Positions 11,877 through 22,434 of a DNA stretch of 64,000 bases are shown here, one piece after another. The stretch lies in assembly GCA_000507305.1 (NCBI GenBank), contig DF240182.1:1-64000 (forward strand), read 5' to 3'. The notes under the pieces were generated by a model. The model made no database searches, was not told where the DNA came from, and saw nothing but the letters and a program-made list of their open reading frames with translations. The stretch is from Breviolum minutum Mf 1.05b.01. Its lineage: Eukaryota; Sar; Dinophyceae; Suessiales; Symbiodiniaceae. The position numbers and the translations under genes are program-made. Each line of letters starts with the position of its first letter. Within the stretch, counting starts at the first letter, position 1.

Positions 11877-11977
11877 ATCACCAAAACTGAGGTTCGGTAT
11901 GACTGGACTTCCAAAACAAATCTACATATACACGTTTTAACACCAAAGCTCCAGCAGAAACTTTGGATGTATAAGGT
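11877..11977. mobile_element. Family J element
   Basis: AGACATCCAATCACCAAAAC ... CTTTGGATGTATAAGG, with internal GAGGTTCGG and CCAGCAGAAAC. Same layout as 17611-17714 and 58466-58553. Confidence 0.55.
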
Positions 11978-12072
11978 TAGTTTCTTTCTTGATCCATCTG
12001 ACTAAGAATTCCTGGTGGTTTTTCTAAACACATCCCAGATTTGGTATAGGATTTGACTGAACCAACGGGAAA

Positions 12073-12168
12073 GACGCGCTCAAATATCCCGCGAGGATGA
12101 AGACCGAGTTCCTCCGGAGGTCGCTGGATAAGTTTACCATACCTGGAGATGTTTTCCCGAATGGATAA
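12073..12168 (+). CDS. Candidate terminal exon
   Basis: The + frame reads DALKYPARMKTEFLRRSLDK then FTIPGDVFPNG and TAA. About two thirds of third codon positions are G or C, above the surroundings. The minus strand is also open here (GIFERVFPVGS), so the strand is provisional. Confidence 0.33.
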   Translation, partial: DALKYPARMKTEFLRRSLDKFTIPGDVFPNG

Positions 12169-12787
12169 ACTAATGGATACCACTTGGAGGATCATCCGAA
12201 TTAGTAAGTGGTTAGGATCACCCCCATTTATAAGCCATGAAGTTCGGCCATTTGGAATGGGAATAACCCGATCCTTAGGGGACGACAACTAACCATGGTT
12301 ATTAACCACTTACTAACTGGGATGATCCTCCAAGCACAAAATGCGGACCCTGGAACATGTATTTCCGGCTTCACATGAAGGCGTCATTTTGGGTGTCTAT
12401 TTGATCAAATTATATCGACCGAAAACACGACCTCACCTCAAAAAGTAGCTGAGGAAGGCAGATCCCCTTATTTCACGAAAATCTAGGTTGGTGAAATATC
12501 ATAATTTGGTACTGATGGGCTTGCAAAAGGTAACTCCTCTGGAATGGGGCTATTTTCCATACATATATACCCTGAAAACCAACGTATTTGTTCGTTAAAA
12601 GCAATGATGGTCGGAAGATAAAAAATATGTGAAATGTCCATTGAATGTGGTCCCTTTTACAGGGGAAACAAAGAGCTATTAGAATGGTTGCCAATATAGT
12701 AGCCGCACGGAAAACTAATCATACTGTGAAAGATACTGCATGACAAACGGTTGGAAGAAATTCAGTGGCATAAAGTATATAAATAAT

Positions 12788-12899
12788 CCCATAGGATCCA
12801 TGTATGGTATTTAAATATGTATACACCTACATTTGGTTGATTTGTATGGTAAATGTATGATGAATGTAGGTAAACATACCATACAAACATACCTATGGG
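12788..12899. mobile_element. Family B palindromic element
   Basis: CCCATAGGATCCATGTATGG ... CCATACAAACATACCTATGGG, with internal CACCTACATTTGG and AATGTAGGTAAACAT. Close copy of 30662-30751. Confidence 0.75.
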
Positions 12900-13308
12900 C
12901 ATGATTCGCTAGTACTGCAACTTGACATTTCGGCCGCCTCTTCCTTGCCGATACGAACATTGAACTCAAAAATTTGGTGGTAGGTAGATGTTTCTCCGTT
13001 TCCAAAGGGATATTTTCAGGTTCCATGTTAGTTTTCAGATGTGTATAGACTGTTTGTTTTGTACCAACATGATTGTTTCAGGGAGTAATCCCACCAATTT
13101 TGCGCCAGATTTGATAGAAGATGTACAGGGTGTTGTATTACCATTATTACCATGTGTTTCAGATGTTTCAATAACTGTTGGCTTTTTGAGTATTTTCTAT
13201 CATGTGTTTGTTATACAGGTTTTTATATGGGTTTTTTAAACAAAAAAATAGCAAGATATGAAAAAGAAAACATAGTTAGTACCAGCGGAAGCTGTAGCCA
13301 ACCAAGAC

Positions 13309-13560
13309 TTGATAGTTCCTGTCATGAGACTGCCGGTTGTGTCTTTTTGCACGTCTCTGTTTGAAGGACTTAGTGAGTCTATTGGTGGACACTGTGTCGC
13401 CATCGGCCGGGGTTGCCTAGGGGATGGCCAGTCACGAAGATCATCAAGTCATTGGTCTTTTTGGGTACTAAACAGTAGAGACTCAGCAGTGAGCAAAATT
13501 CTGGTTGGCTGTTTTACACAGAGGATTACACACACACACATCAGTTCTATGGGGAGAATG
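13309..13560 (+). CDS. Candidate exon or ORF, unknown product
   Basis: Open frame reading PVVSFCTSLFEGLSESIGGH then CVAIGRGCLGDGQSRRSSSH. No family recognised; splice boundaries not evident. Confidence 0.3.
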
Positions 13561-13711
13561 CCCAAGATTTCGGTTTTTGCCTGCATGATTCAGGCATGAA
13601 ATACAACCACATGCATATATGTAATAGATGATTTGTGTCTCAAAATTGATTGAGTCCATAAAATCCTGGGTTTGAGACACTCTTGGCCCACATGTTTGAT
13701 GAAACACTCAC

Positions 13712-13907
13712 CAAAACGACGGGGTTTTCCCAAAACGCCCCCCTTAAATGGGACCGTGTTGGGTCCAAGTGAAAATCGCTTAGGCTGAAGCTTGTGCTGC
13801 CCCTTCGGTCTGGAAACCTCAGCAATCTTCAACGTGCCACGGGCGGCAGCTTGATGTAATGTTGCCGTGGGAATCGACAAGCCCAAAAATTTCCCCTTCA
13901 ACAAGTC
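13712..13907 (-). CDS. Probable exon, unknown product
   Basis: Minus-strand segment bounded by ACTAG|GAC (AG|G acceptor) and TTTTG|GTGAGT (strong donor). It reads DLLKGKFLGLSIPTATLHQA, AARGTLKIAEVSRPKG and a basic tail FKGGVLGKPRRF, phase 0 in and phase 1 out. The + strand has stops in every frame across it. Family unknown. The exon at 15785-15915 on the same strand could be upstream, but the phases do not join directly. Confidence 0.5.
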
Positions 13908-14199
13908 CTAGTTTAACAAAAATGTATAAACATGTCATTTTCAGATGGATTGTTTACTGTAATATTTTTAATAGGAGGTTGCGCAATTGCATTGACTTCG
14001 TTTTGTTTTCTATTTCCATGTTAACATTATTAGTCTTGCTTGATGTTCTTCAATATCTTTTGCAATTGATAATGACCTGAGCCGCCAATATGGCACTTTA
14101 GCTATGGGGATTCAGGGCATTGCGACAAGTCTGGGTTTGGAAAAATAAAAGTGAGTGTTACTTCGGGCAAGAACAACCATTTTCAATTTCTTTACATAG

Positions 14200-14284
14200 G
14201 TCCCTTGAAGCATCACATCTCAAATTGCAGCATGTGCGCAGTCGTTTTGACAGACTTCGTTCCAAGGGTCATCGAGCCGTCAAT
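14200..14284 (+). CDS. Probable exon, unknown product
   Basis: TACATAG|G ... GTCAAT|GTACGT gives an 85-nt exon reading SLEASHLKLQHVRSRFDRLR then SKGHRAVN. AG|G acceptor and GTACGT donor. Basic and helical; family not recognised. Confidence 0.48.
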
Positions 14285-14859
14285 GTACGTATTTCCCTAG
14301 TTGCACGAACTTTCCTCCTCCCTGAGAAACTAAAAATCATCTTTCCGATAAGGCCGCCCACTTTCGTATACGGTTTTTTGTTTTTTTCACATTCCCCAAG
14401 GTGGGATATTAGTGACAGTTACATGTTCCCCAGTAGTTCCCGGCTAAGGGTAGTTTCCATTGTGTCCATGGTTTTCCCAGAAATCAGAGGTTGGTTGGAT
14501 CCAGGGAATCCAGGTGCTTGAGGTGGTTATCAAAAGGCCTTGGCAAACCTTAGTCTCAACAAAGCCGGTAAAGTGCTTCTTTGAGTTGAAATGTTTAGTG
14601 GAATTACGATATCTAAATTGATTTGAAGATAGATTGTTTGTTTCAATTTCATTTGAGATTATTTAAGTGTACCGATATTTTTTACATTCTATTCATGATA
14701 TCTATACCAGTTCTTAAACCGTATCCGTATATTTGAATATATATCTATATATCTACATTTAAATATACATAGTGGTTTGAAATGGTTTGAATGTCACTTT
14801 CCAGCAAGTGCCCTTTTTGTTTCTCAAGAGTTGGAGGTGTTTCAAACGAATGTTTTTAG

Positions 14860-15039
14860 ATGGAAGAAAACCAGGCAGTGTTGCTTGGGATCTTGCTGCT
14901 GGTGGCAGCTGGGGATCTCAAACAAGAGCGAACCCGGTTGGTGATGGCATTTCTTTGCAGGATGCGGGGTGTATTTGCTTGTACCAAATTCCCAAGAAAA
15001 AAATCCTTCCTAAATTGCACGTACCGTGTTGGCAAATAG
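14860..15039 (+). CDS. Candidate small ORF with hydrophobic stretch
   Basis: ATG to TAG, 59 codons: MEENQAVLLGILLLVAAGD then KQERTRLVMAFLCRMRG. The hydrophobic block AVLLGILLLVAAG resembles a signal or membrane segment. A second + frame over the same bases is also open, so this is a weak call. Confidence 0.25.
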   Translation: MEENQAVLLGILLLVAAGDLKQERTRLVMAFLCRMRGVFACTKFPRKKSFLNCTYRVGK

Positions 15040-15342
15040 GAATGTTAGTATTGATTTTGTGAGATTTTCGGGCGATTGGAACCACACGTGCTGTTGAAAA
15101 CCTTGTAGGTTTGAATAGAAAAGGCAGATTTATAATGATGTTTCTGAATACAGTAGCTGGTGCTTGAGGTGTAGTGCTACTGTATCTTACAAGTACATAC
15201 ACACATATATATATATATATTATATACATATTATACAATATTTATCCTAGAGATCCAAACACCTTTTGAGAAGGTATGTATTGGCAAATCAAATAGATAA
15301 AACACCAAAATCCACAGGAGGTATTCGCCTGGATGGACCTAG

Positions 15343-15590
15343 GGTTACGTGTGTTTTTTGGTGCCCCATGGCCACATGGCCATCTCTCCAAAACCCCAAG
15401 GCCCGAGGCCACCTTTAGAGGATGGTGGTTTCACAGCCGCTAGTAGTTGGCAAATTTCTGGTTGGTGGTTTCAAATATTAGTTTGTCCATCCCTATTTGG
15501 GGAAGATTACCATTTTGACTATATAATAATTTTCAAAGGGGTTGAAACCACCGCCTAGATTTTCTTTGGAGTGCATTGTTATTTGTTTGA
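15343..15590 (+). CDS. Two-exon 3' end interrupted by a family A element
   Basis: Exon 15343-15460 follows CCTAG| and reads GYVCFLVPHGHMAISPKPQG then PRPPLEDGGFTAASSWQIS. It stops at TTTCTG|GTTGG, exactly the left edge of a family A element. The element ends CGCCTAG| at 15558. Joining across it (phase 1) gives SDFLWSALLFV and TGA at 15588-15590. This is one of three places where removing a family A copy as a GT-AG intron keeps the frame. Product unknown. Confidence 0.48.
15461..15558 (+). mobile_element. Family A element acting as a 98-nt intron
   Basis: GTTGGTGGTTTCAAATATT ... GGGGTTGAAACCACCGCCTAG with core CCTATTTGGGGAAGAT. Begins GT, ends AG, and separates two in-frame segments. Confidence 0.7.
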
Positions 15591-15784
15591 GATGAGAATG
15601 ATTGAGAACGAGTGATGATAAGTAGATTTGAACCAGGAATCTTTGTAAGTCAAAGGGAAAATATGTGTTTTTTTTGTTCCATGCATTTTAAACAAATCTA
15701 TGTTCCGAAACAGGCTCGACTCATCCCAAGACTCATGTGGTCCTGTGATGTCTTGACATTTCCCACACTTTCACTCCGAAACAC

Positions 15785-15915
15785 CTGTTCGGTCGGCCGT
15801 CACCGTTGAAGGCGGCTCTTCTTCTTGGTATTCATGTTGCTTGGTCGGTCGGGCACCCAACCAGGAAGATGAAACGGATGGAGTCATTTTAAAAGGCCTT
15901 GCATTTGAAGCACAC
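15785..15915 (-). CDS. Candidate exon, unknown product
   Basis: Minus-strand acceptor CCGTATTCTAG|G and donor GAACAG|GTGTTT bound a 131-nt frame reading CASNARPFKMTPSVSSSWLG then ARPTKQHEYQEEEPPSTV. The + strand is also open but has no acceptor, which is why minus is chosen. Ser/Thr and Glu rich, possibly a disordered linker. Confidence 0.4.
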
Positions 15916-16158
15916 CTAGAATACGGAAAGATGAGAACACAAGATCCAACAGCAACTCGCGGGAAATGGAAGTGAATACTACAAGAAACAGGATGGTTCA
16001 AATGGGTATATATACCTGGCACAAATATTCATGTTTGGTATTAATTTGTTTGATTCTTGAGAGTGTGAAAACTTACAGTATAGATATTGATATTGTCTTA
16101 TGTTTTTCACCTCTGTTCTCCATTGATTCGTTGCTCCAATGGTCCTTTTTTGTCTCAG

Positions 16159-16284
16159 GCGTATTCTGCAGATATCGCCGCTTTCTATCAAGAAGCTGCT
16201 GTCAATGCAGGCGCTGATTTTTTTTCATCAGAAGATCCACATACAAGGCTAAACACTAGGTTGCTAGACATAAACTTCCCATAA
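16159..16284 (+). CDS. Probable exon, unknown product
   Basis: A good pyrimidine-rich acceptor TTTTTTGTCTCAG|G opens AYSADIAAFYQEAAVNAG. The frame runs to TAA at 16282-16284. A GC donor at GCAG|GCGCTG (16210) is an alternative end. Helical and acidic; family not recognised. Confidence 0.48.
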   Translation, partial: AYSADIAAFYQEAAVNAGADFFSSEDPHTRLNTRLLDINFP

Positions 16285-16440
16285 ACTTCTTGGTAAAGCT
16301 TATTGACATTTAAGTGGTGGTGGGAATACACATTATCCACTGATGAGATGCTTGACTTTGAGTAAGGGAAGCGATGTTTTTTTTTCAAAGACATCAGAAT
16401 CTTTGTAACCAGACGTGTATATATAGATACACCCCTGCCT

Positions 16441-16533
16441 TTGGACCCCAAAACCATGAACAATGAAGGTTTTAGGCCCTCAAAATATGGGTCATAACCA
16501 TTAAAAATTAAGGATTCACGTGGGTTCCCATGG
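16441..16533 (+). mobile_element. Family D element
   Basis: TTGGACCCCAAAACCATGAA ... GTGGGTTCCCATGG, with internal AATGAAGGTTTTA and TATGGGTCATAACC. Diverged relative to the tight trio at 39939, 50258 and 53216. Confidence 0.65.
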
Positions 16534-16659
16534 TGAACATGGAGCCATTTTAACACCTGAACATGTTGGGGGATCGATCCCCTGGAAGTTTGGAGATGAA
16601 CCGAACATGGAAACAAAACGAATCATTTTCCAAGTGAACCAGCAGTTAGGTTTTTGTTG

Positions 16660-16763
16660 GGGGGTGTACCCAGAATCAGACCAAACGGATGTTCCCCGGA
16701 ACTTCCCCGTTTCGGATCCGGGAGAACTCCTCGGACGTTTTCGGATCTCGTCGTGGGAATTGT
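16660..16763. other. GC-rich coding-like segment, strand undecided
   Basis: The stretch carrying AACTTCCCCGTTTCGGATCC is open in three frames including the minus strand (HDEIRKRPRSSPGSETGK on minus; SDQTDVPRNFPVSDPGELL then TGA on plus). Likely an exon, but sequence alone does not choose. Confidence 0.35.
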
Positions 16764-17532
16764 GACCCCAGGAGGTCATGAAAAACTTGACGTTGAAAAA
16801 TCACATGCAGCCGCCAAGCTGTGTTTGGTACTTAATCAAACTGGATAAACATCATGTAAGTATAGAAGTAACATATATTGGGAAAAAAATCTGTCAAGCA
16901 ACAGTTAGTTGATTTACTTGATGCTTCAAGATGGTGGGAAAGCTCTTTCTATGGGTTGTCTGTGAAAGGAACATGGCAGATTTGCACAGGAGTGTAAACC
17001 CACCAACATTCACCACCAACCAACCATTGATCAAGTAAAATACATGTACGTTGTGTGATCTTTATCCAACTCGAAGGTCTTGCTTTTGTTAATCTCCATG
17101 AGAAAAAACCTGAGCGTTGATCTGTTGGGAGTTTTGATTGTTTAGGTTATACTGAGGGGTGGGGGAGATTATGACTGCCCACTTGTATGATACTGGTGCC
17201 CTATAGACATCAAGATACTTGGTGAGAAGATATTCAATAGACATTTGGACCCCAAAACAGCGATAAAAAAACTTGAAAAACATAACCTCCGGAAGTTTTT
17301 TAGACGTCTAATGGCCAGGTACTTCAAGAGGCCCGCTTTTAACCCAACAAGTAAACACGCAACTGTGGTTTTGAGCAGTACTCCCCTGTGATACCGTGGA
17401 TTGGCTTCTTTACCTTCAACCCTCAGAGCTTAAATTTAAATCGATTGGCACGGGGGTTCCTTTACGGCACCGTTTTTTTTGGCTTGGAACCCAAGCGTAA
17501 CAACAAAAACAAACACAGCAAATCGAAAAAAT

Positions 17533-17610
17533 GGTGGGTGGTTTCAATGTTGTTTTTTTTCATGTTCCCTCTTTACCTTGGGGAAATGATCCAATTTGAC
17601 GAGTTTTCTT
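17533..17610 (+). mobile_element. Family A element, right end lost
   Basis: GGTGGGTGGTTTCAATG ... TTGGGGAAATGATCCAATTTGACGAG. It stops where the family J element at 17611 begins, so it was probably truncated by that insertion. Confidence 0.5.
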
Positions 17611-17714
17611 AGACATCCAAATACATTAGAGACTGAGGTTCAGTGTTGATTTGAACCTCCAAAACATATCGATGTAAAACCACCGAACCTCAGCAGAACA
17701 TATGGATGTCTAAG
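17611..17714. mobile_element. Family J element
   Basis: AGACATCCAAATACATTAGA ... CATATGGATGTCTAAGG, with inverted halves ACTGAGGTTCAG and CCGAACCTCAGC. Confidence 0.65.
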
Positions 17715-17866
17715 GTTTTGTTGTCATGTTGTTTTCCCAGAATTACCACTCAACAATAAGAGTTGAAAGAACCATCATTTCATTTTGGGATTGCCTGAAA
17801 GTTGGAAAAGATGTCCCAAAAAGGATCCATGTCTTAGGTAGATTCACCTTTATGTGTTTTAGGTGT

Positions 17867-17915
17867 GTATATATATATATATTGATATTATATATATATA
17901 TATATTATATATACT
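17867..17915. repeat. AT-rich low-complexity tract
   Basis: Runs of TATATATATATAT and ATTATATATATATA. Similar TA tracts lie at 15204-15225, 28898-28950 and 40410-40427. Confidence 0.7.
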
Positions 17916-18106
17916 AAATCTGTAGGTAAATATACCAGTCCCATGGCTGAATTGCGGTAAAAAAAAACCCTCTACTTAGAGTGACCAACGGACCAACGGA
18001 TGGTCCAGGTGAAGGAGCTCCAGGTGCGGATTGATGGAACATACCAGTGGACAAAAGGGAATAATGGAAGGAAATTGGGAAACTAAACNATAGCTCGATC
18101 ATTCAC

Positions 18107-18813
18107 GTGATCTGCTACACAATGGTTCTCAACGCCCACGGGCACGCTGCGTCACCTACTAAAGCAGTGGAAGGTACCCTCGAGTACCTTCAACGTCTGG
18201 TGGAGACGGACATATCTGCAATGGAAGCCATCATGTCCCGACCTCTTGGATCACTAGTGAGCAGCATGCTGACTGGAAACTGGTATGATCAGGAACACCT
18301 GTTATGTTCTGCCATGACCAAGAAGCCGCATCAAGCGAGGTGTTCGTGGAACTAGTACTGAGAGGGATGAGCCGGAATCGTGCCATCCGCTACGTGGGTG
18401 AGTGCCTGGACAGGAGGATGCAGAGCATCGAAGGAGGGCAAAGCAGAAATCTCGAGTGGTTTGATTACCGCGGTGCCGGCCGTGGCTGGGCGGTGTGGTG
18501 CCTCAAGCAGCCAGCAACAATGAGCAAGTTCTGCGTGCCTGTGGCGGAGATAACCACTCTAGAGGGATTCTGGGAAGATGAAGCTCTTTCAGCAGTGGAT
18601 CTGTATCTAAAGCCTTTCCATGCTTTCAAGGACAGAGTGATTTCTTCAGCATGGGACAGATTGAGAAGGTCACTCTCCAGTGCTTTTCTATCTCCTGGCA
18701 TGCGTGAAGCGGTGGCTCAAGTCAACGGGGAGCGCATCGTAGCACGATGGCCGACTAGGAAAGAAATGGTGATTGAATTTTCGACTGAGTTTCCGAAGAT
18801 TTTGACAGGCTAA
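18107..18813 (+). CDS. Long GC-rich coding segment with one frame change, unknown protein
   Basis: The longest clearly coding stretch in the window. Frame 1 reads MVLNAHGHAASPTKAVEGTL ... LGSLVSSMLTGNWYDQEHLL. From about 18330 a second frame continues EVFVELVLRGMSRNRAIRYV, GECLDRRMQSIEGGQSRN, WFDYRGAGRGWAVWCLKQ and ends IEFSTEFPKILTG with TAA at 18811-18813. The shift lies between about 18290 and 18355, where TATGATCAGGAA and CATGACCAAGAA echo each other. One inserted or lost base (assembly error or pseudogene) explains it better than an intron. An undetermined base lies just upstream at 18089. No family recognised. Confidence 0.6.
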
Positions 18814-19112
18814 CCCTTTCAACTTTTGGGGACTACATATTTGATAGGAAAACTTTTATTTCATGGTCCGAAATGGCTGAGTAAGACCCAAATTGAATCC
18901 CGAAACATGGTCGCCTTAGGAATCTGGTGCTGCAATTGTTTGCTATAATAGATGTTTGCTCGACTAAATGAATTTTTAGAAGAACGGATCTCAAATGCAA
19001 ACAAAAAACACTTGTGGGGATGGATTCAGACTCAGATCTTCAACAAACCGTATTTGGAGATCTAAAAAACCCTAAGATCTTATTCCAACAAAAATCCACC
19101 AAAGGTGTACCA

Positions 19113-19197
19113 CCCTGAAAACTAACATGACAATGGAATATCACCATCTGAAAAAATCGTTGTTTGTGGCTATGACGTCATGTTAGTTTTTCGGCTG
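19113..19197. mobile_element. Family G element
   Basis: CCTGAAAACTAACATGACAA at the left and ATGACGTCATGTTAGTTTTT at the right are inverted repeats. Confidence 0.6.
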
Positions 19198-19712
19198 GAC
19201 CCTCCCAACGACGATTGGAAACTTCAAAAGTGGGATTGATTCGTGTCTTACGGGTCGGATTGTGAGCACTTTGCCAGATATTGCATATTCATATCGTTTG
19301 TAATGTGCAAAAATATCACCAATTCACTAGTTTTGTGCAGGTATAGCATAGGTGAATATCGCGAATTCATATTTTATGGGGTGGACTAATTCCAACATCC
19401 AATTGATTTCCCTCCAGTTACTACGTCAAGGTACTGTAAGTACACCTGGCCCATGAAGTTACCCTTGATTCGTTGATTTTTACACAGAGGTGGGTAAAAT
19501 ACAACTTCATTAAACGGAGATGAGATCATAGTATTTCATACGTCACTTTGTTTTGAGGTCCATATCAAAAACCAACCAGGAATTGACTTCATGGTCACCA
19601 AGTTTGGCGACGAATTCAACCCGAAAATCGGCTGGATCCAATTTGTTAAAGATCCAAGGTTTCAACCAATAAAAGCTATAAAATTTGTGCCAATTCTACG
19701 TGTTTTTCTTAG

Positions 19713-19849
19713 GACCTGAAGTCGGACCTACTCGGAAACTCATTTGATTCATCCAAGTTGGGCCTTGGGTTGAGGTCGCGGATCAGGTCACGAGTCCAAA
19801 GTGGAGGCGGAGATTTTGGGGGGTGGAAGTTGGGCAACCCGCTACAGTT
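19713..19849 (+). CDS. Probable exon, unknown Arg/Gly-rich protein
   Basis: Strong acceptor GTGTTTTTCTTAG|G. The frame reads DLKSDLLGNSFDSSKLGLGL then RSRIRSRVQSGGGDFGGWKL. It runs into a family H-like fragment (GTTGATGGCAACCAGAAATC) at 19847, where the exon probably ends. Family unknown. Confidence 0.52.
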
Positions 19850-20100
19850 GATGGCAACCAGAAATCTGGCCAGAAAATCAGTTGAGGGAAAGGGACGGAC
19901 TCACTCAGCTGCATTTCAATCATGCAAGGCCAACCTGCAGATCAGCTTGACTTGGGGTGATGGGAATGAAGTCATGAAGTTTTTATTTTTATGATTTAAA
20001 ATGGCTGATGAATTTGTTTGGAAAATAAATGCTTGGGGGACATTCAATGTTGAAGGTGACTAGGGTTTCCTGGTGGGTCATAGTTGGATGTATATGCCAT

Positions 20101-20199
20101 GGGCCCCAAAAACCATGAAACATAAAGGTTTTGGCCATCTAAAAACCAGGTTATTTACCATAAACACCTCTAAAAATGCAGGTTTTGGGGGCCCATGGT
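20101..20199 (+). mobile_element. Family D element, diverged
   Basis: GGGCCCCAAAAACCATGAAA ... GTTTTGGGGGCCCATGG. The internal motif ATAAAGGTTTTGG corresponds to AATGAAGGTTTTA of the closer copies. Confidence 0.6.
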
Positions 20200-20313
20200 G
20201 GAAAGTAATGTTTGGTTATAATATGTCTCAGATATGAGACGTTGAATTACTTTGGGATTGAGAGGTCCAGAGCTCAAAGCTTCAAAGCAAAGATTTCCTT
20301 GCCAAAACAGTAT

Positions 20314-20388
20314 ATGGGTGTTTCCAAAAATAGTGGGTTTTCCCCCAAAACATCCATTTTAATAGGGTTTTCCATTAAAACACCCATA
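20314..20388. mobile_element. Family C element, short form
   Basis: ATGGGTGTTTCCAAAAATAG ... CCATTAAAACACCCAT. About 30 bp shorter than other C copies: one internal half-site (the TGGATGGTTTATAATGG part) is missing. Confidence 0.7.
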
Positions 20389-20739
20389 TATATATATACA
20401 AGTTATATAAGTTCATTTATGCATATTATGTAGATCTATAGTATCATATGTTCTCTATTAATCCTCATGATCTATGTTTGTTTGAGTGTTTGAGTCATAG
20501 TGTCATAGCATGATTTTGTATGTAAACAACCTCAACATGTTTTTTTCAAATACACAGAGATACGGAGATGCACCCTAAAACCTCACAGTTGTTTTCACAA
20601 CCTTCCTCCGCAAAAAAACTTGAAAAGTGGTGATGTTTTTGGGCTGGTTTCGTTTCGTTTGTGGGACGGTTAGTCAATCTACCAGGTCCCCCAGTTGCTT
20701 CCCCACCCCCTCAATCTTTAAGGCCTTCTGAACACCTAG

Positions 20740-20835
20740 GTGGTGGTTTCAAATATTTTTTATTTTCACCCCTATTTGGGGAAGATTCCCATTTTGACGA
20801 GCATATTTTTCAAATGGGTTGAAACCACCAACTAG
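20740..20835 (+). mobile_element. Family A element (intact, CTAG at both ends)
   Basis: CCTAG|GTGGTGGTTTCAAA ... GGGTTGAAACCACCAACTAG|. 96 nt, GT at the left and AG at the right, core CCTATTTGGGGAAGATTCC. It separates a proline-rich frame upstream (PVASPPPQSLRPSEHL) from the GC-rich segment downstream. Confidence 0.75.
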
Positions 20836-21045
20836 AAACCCATTGGGCATTTCCCTTAAGGCCTCGGCCTCAAAAACCCGCCATTCGACATCCTCACCGG
20901 ACCTTTTTTTCGAGGCTCGTCCTGTGGACGGGACCCGTGGGTGCGGCGGTTCGCCGAAACGACGGGATGTGCCAAGGCGCCGGCAAAGATGGGTGGAAAT
21001 GCGGTGCTGGGTGGTGATGAAAGCATGGAAGATATCCAGCAATAT
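20836..21045. other. GC-rich coding-like segment beside family A element
   Basis: Clearly elevated GC. On + it can be read THWAFPLRPRPQKPAIRHP (in phase across the element) or NPLGISLKASASKTRHSTS. On minus it reads SGEDVEWRVFEAEALREMPN. All remain open for over 50 codons. Probably an exon; strand and frame unresolved. Confidence 0.35.
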
Positions 21046-21362
21046 GTGATAGAGTCATAGGGATGTATATTTATATATATTTATTTATATAAAAATGATA
21101 TTTTTCAAATTGATTTTTTTTTGTGAGACACATGGGGATTAAAGAAACTGCTGTAGTGGATTTGTTTCAATGTTTTCGAGGTTTTTGGTGATGGAAGATG
21201 TAGTCGCTTCCATTGGAACAGCAAAGACCCAGGTCGTTCCAAAGAGTGGGATTTTGCAATTTCATAGGAGGGATGTATCTTCGGATGTGAGCCATAAGCC
21301 ACAACTAGCGGATCATGATCATTTCGCAGGATGACTGTTTTGTAATCCACCACAAGCTTACA

Positions 21363-21457
21363 CTCCGGTAAACTAACACAGCAATGGAACATGGACCCTT
21401 TGAAGATGTATCTCCTACTAAAAATGGTGATATTCCAGCCAGCTAAGTTAGTTTACC
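21363..21457. mobile_element. Family G element
   Basis: CTCCGGTAAACTAACACAGC ... CAGCTAAGTTAGTTTACCAC. Inverted ends, with internal GAAGATGTATCTCC running opposite to the copy at 45949-46055. Confidence 0.65.
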
Positions 21458-21762
21458 ACAAGCTGAATGATTCAGGACGGCCATTTTGGGGGATACTAGT
21501 AATGAGATGGCAGGTCCCTACCTTGCTGACACATTTGGCAAGAAATCTGAATGAAGGTTTCCCGATGTTCGGTTTTTAAACGCTAAAGGTTTATTTGTGG
21601 TTTTTCAGACCGGAAACAAAAACACAGTGAAGCTATTTGCTGTAAGGGTATGTTTGAAAAGGAAGATCTAAACTCTATCAAATTTGATGGTTACTTTCGA
21701 TAAGAATCCTAGCACATAAGAACATAGGGGAAAATGGTTTGGTCCCCAAATGTTGATATGTT

Positions 21763-21836
21763 GATGGAAGAAATCCTGCACCAGTTGATATGGTAAATAT
21801 CACATGTTTCAAGTGGTGCAGGATTCTTTAATGAAC
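21763..21836 (+). mobile_element. Family H element, short form
   Basis: GTTGATGGAAGAAATCCTGC and GTGGTGCAGGATTCTTTAAT are inverted. The interior is only about 25 nt (TGATATGGTAAATATCACATG), itself palindromic. Confidence 0.65.
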
Positions 21837-21887
21837 AGTATTTCTTGGTTGCGTATTATCACCTTCAATTTTGTTGGCTTTTGTCAG

Positions 21888-21974
21888 GACACCATGACTT
21901 TCAACGACGTGTTCAAGCAAAAAGATCAGCGTCTTTGGAGCTTGTGGTCGGTACAAGTACGGAATTCCTTAGCT
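21888..21974 (+). CDS. Well-bounded exon, unknown product
   Basis: TTTTGTCAG|GAC at the left and TTAGCT|GTAAGT at the right give an 87-nt, phase-0 exon: DTMTFNDVFKQKDQRLWSLW then SVQVRNSLA. AG|G acceptor and perfect GTAAGT donor make the boundaries good. A second frame is also open. Family not recognised. Confidence 0.6.
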
Positions 21975-22309
21975 GTAAGTCAATTTGTGACACCAAATGG
22001 ATGTCAAGATGCCATGATGATCATGCACCACGGCTGATTGCAACTCATTGTAACATGATTACATATACCTCCGTTTCCTTGCAAGGGTGTTGTTGTACCA
22101 TGATTTGTTGGTGATTGTGATGACGAGGAGGACTGAGAATCTAAACATGATAATAATCAAAAGGTGTTGTCAAATGTCACCCTCCTTTGCAATTGTCCTT
22201 GTGGGAGACTACTGATTGTCATGGTGAAAAGAATTTAAGATGTCCGCTAGATTTTCAGCTTGGTGTCGTTTCCCTTTTTAATCTTTTCATAGGTTTTGAA
22301 TACACAATT

Positions 22310-22434
22310 GAGCAACGAAAAAAGGAACCCTGGTTGTTTAGGGTATATATATATTTGTAGGGGATAAGATACTACCCAATTATATGGGGATATAATAAGC
22401 TGTTATAAGGATCCCTCTGAAAGAACCAGTATAA
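22310..22434 (+). mobile_element. Family F element
   Basis: GAGCAACGAAAAAAGGAACC, TGGTTGTTTAGGGTATATA, ATACTACCCAATTATATGGG and AAGGATCCCTCTGAAAG in family order. Confidence 0.65.
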
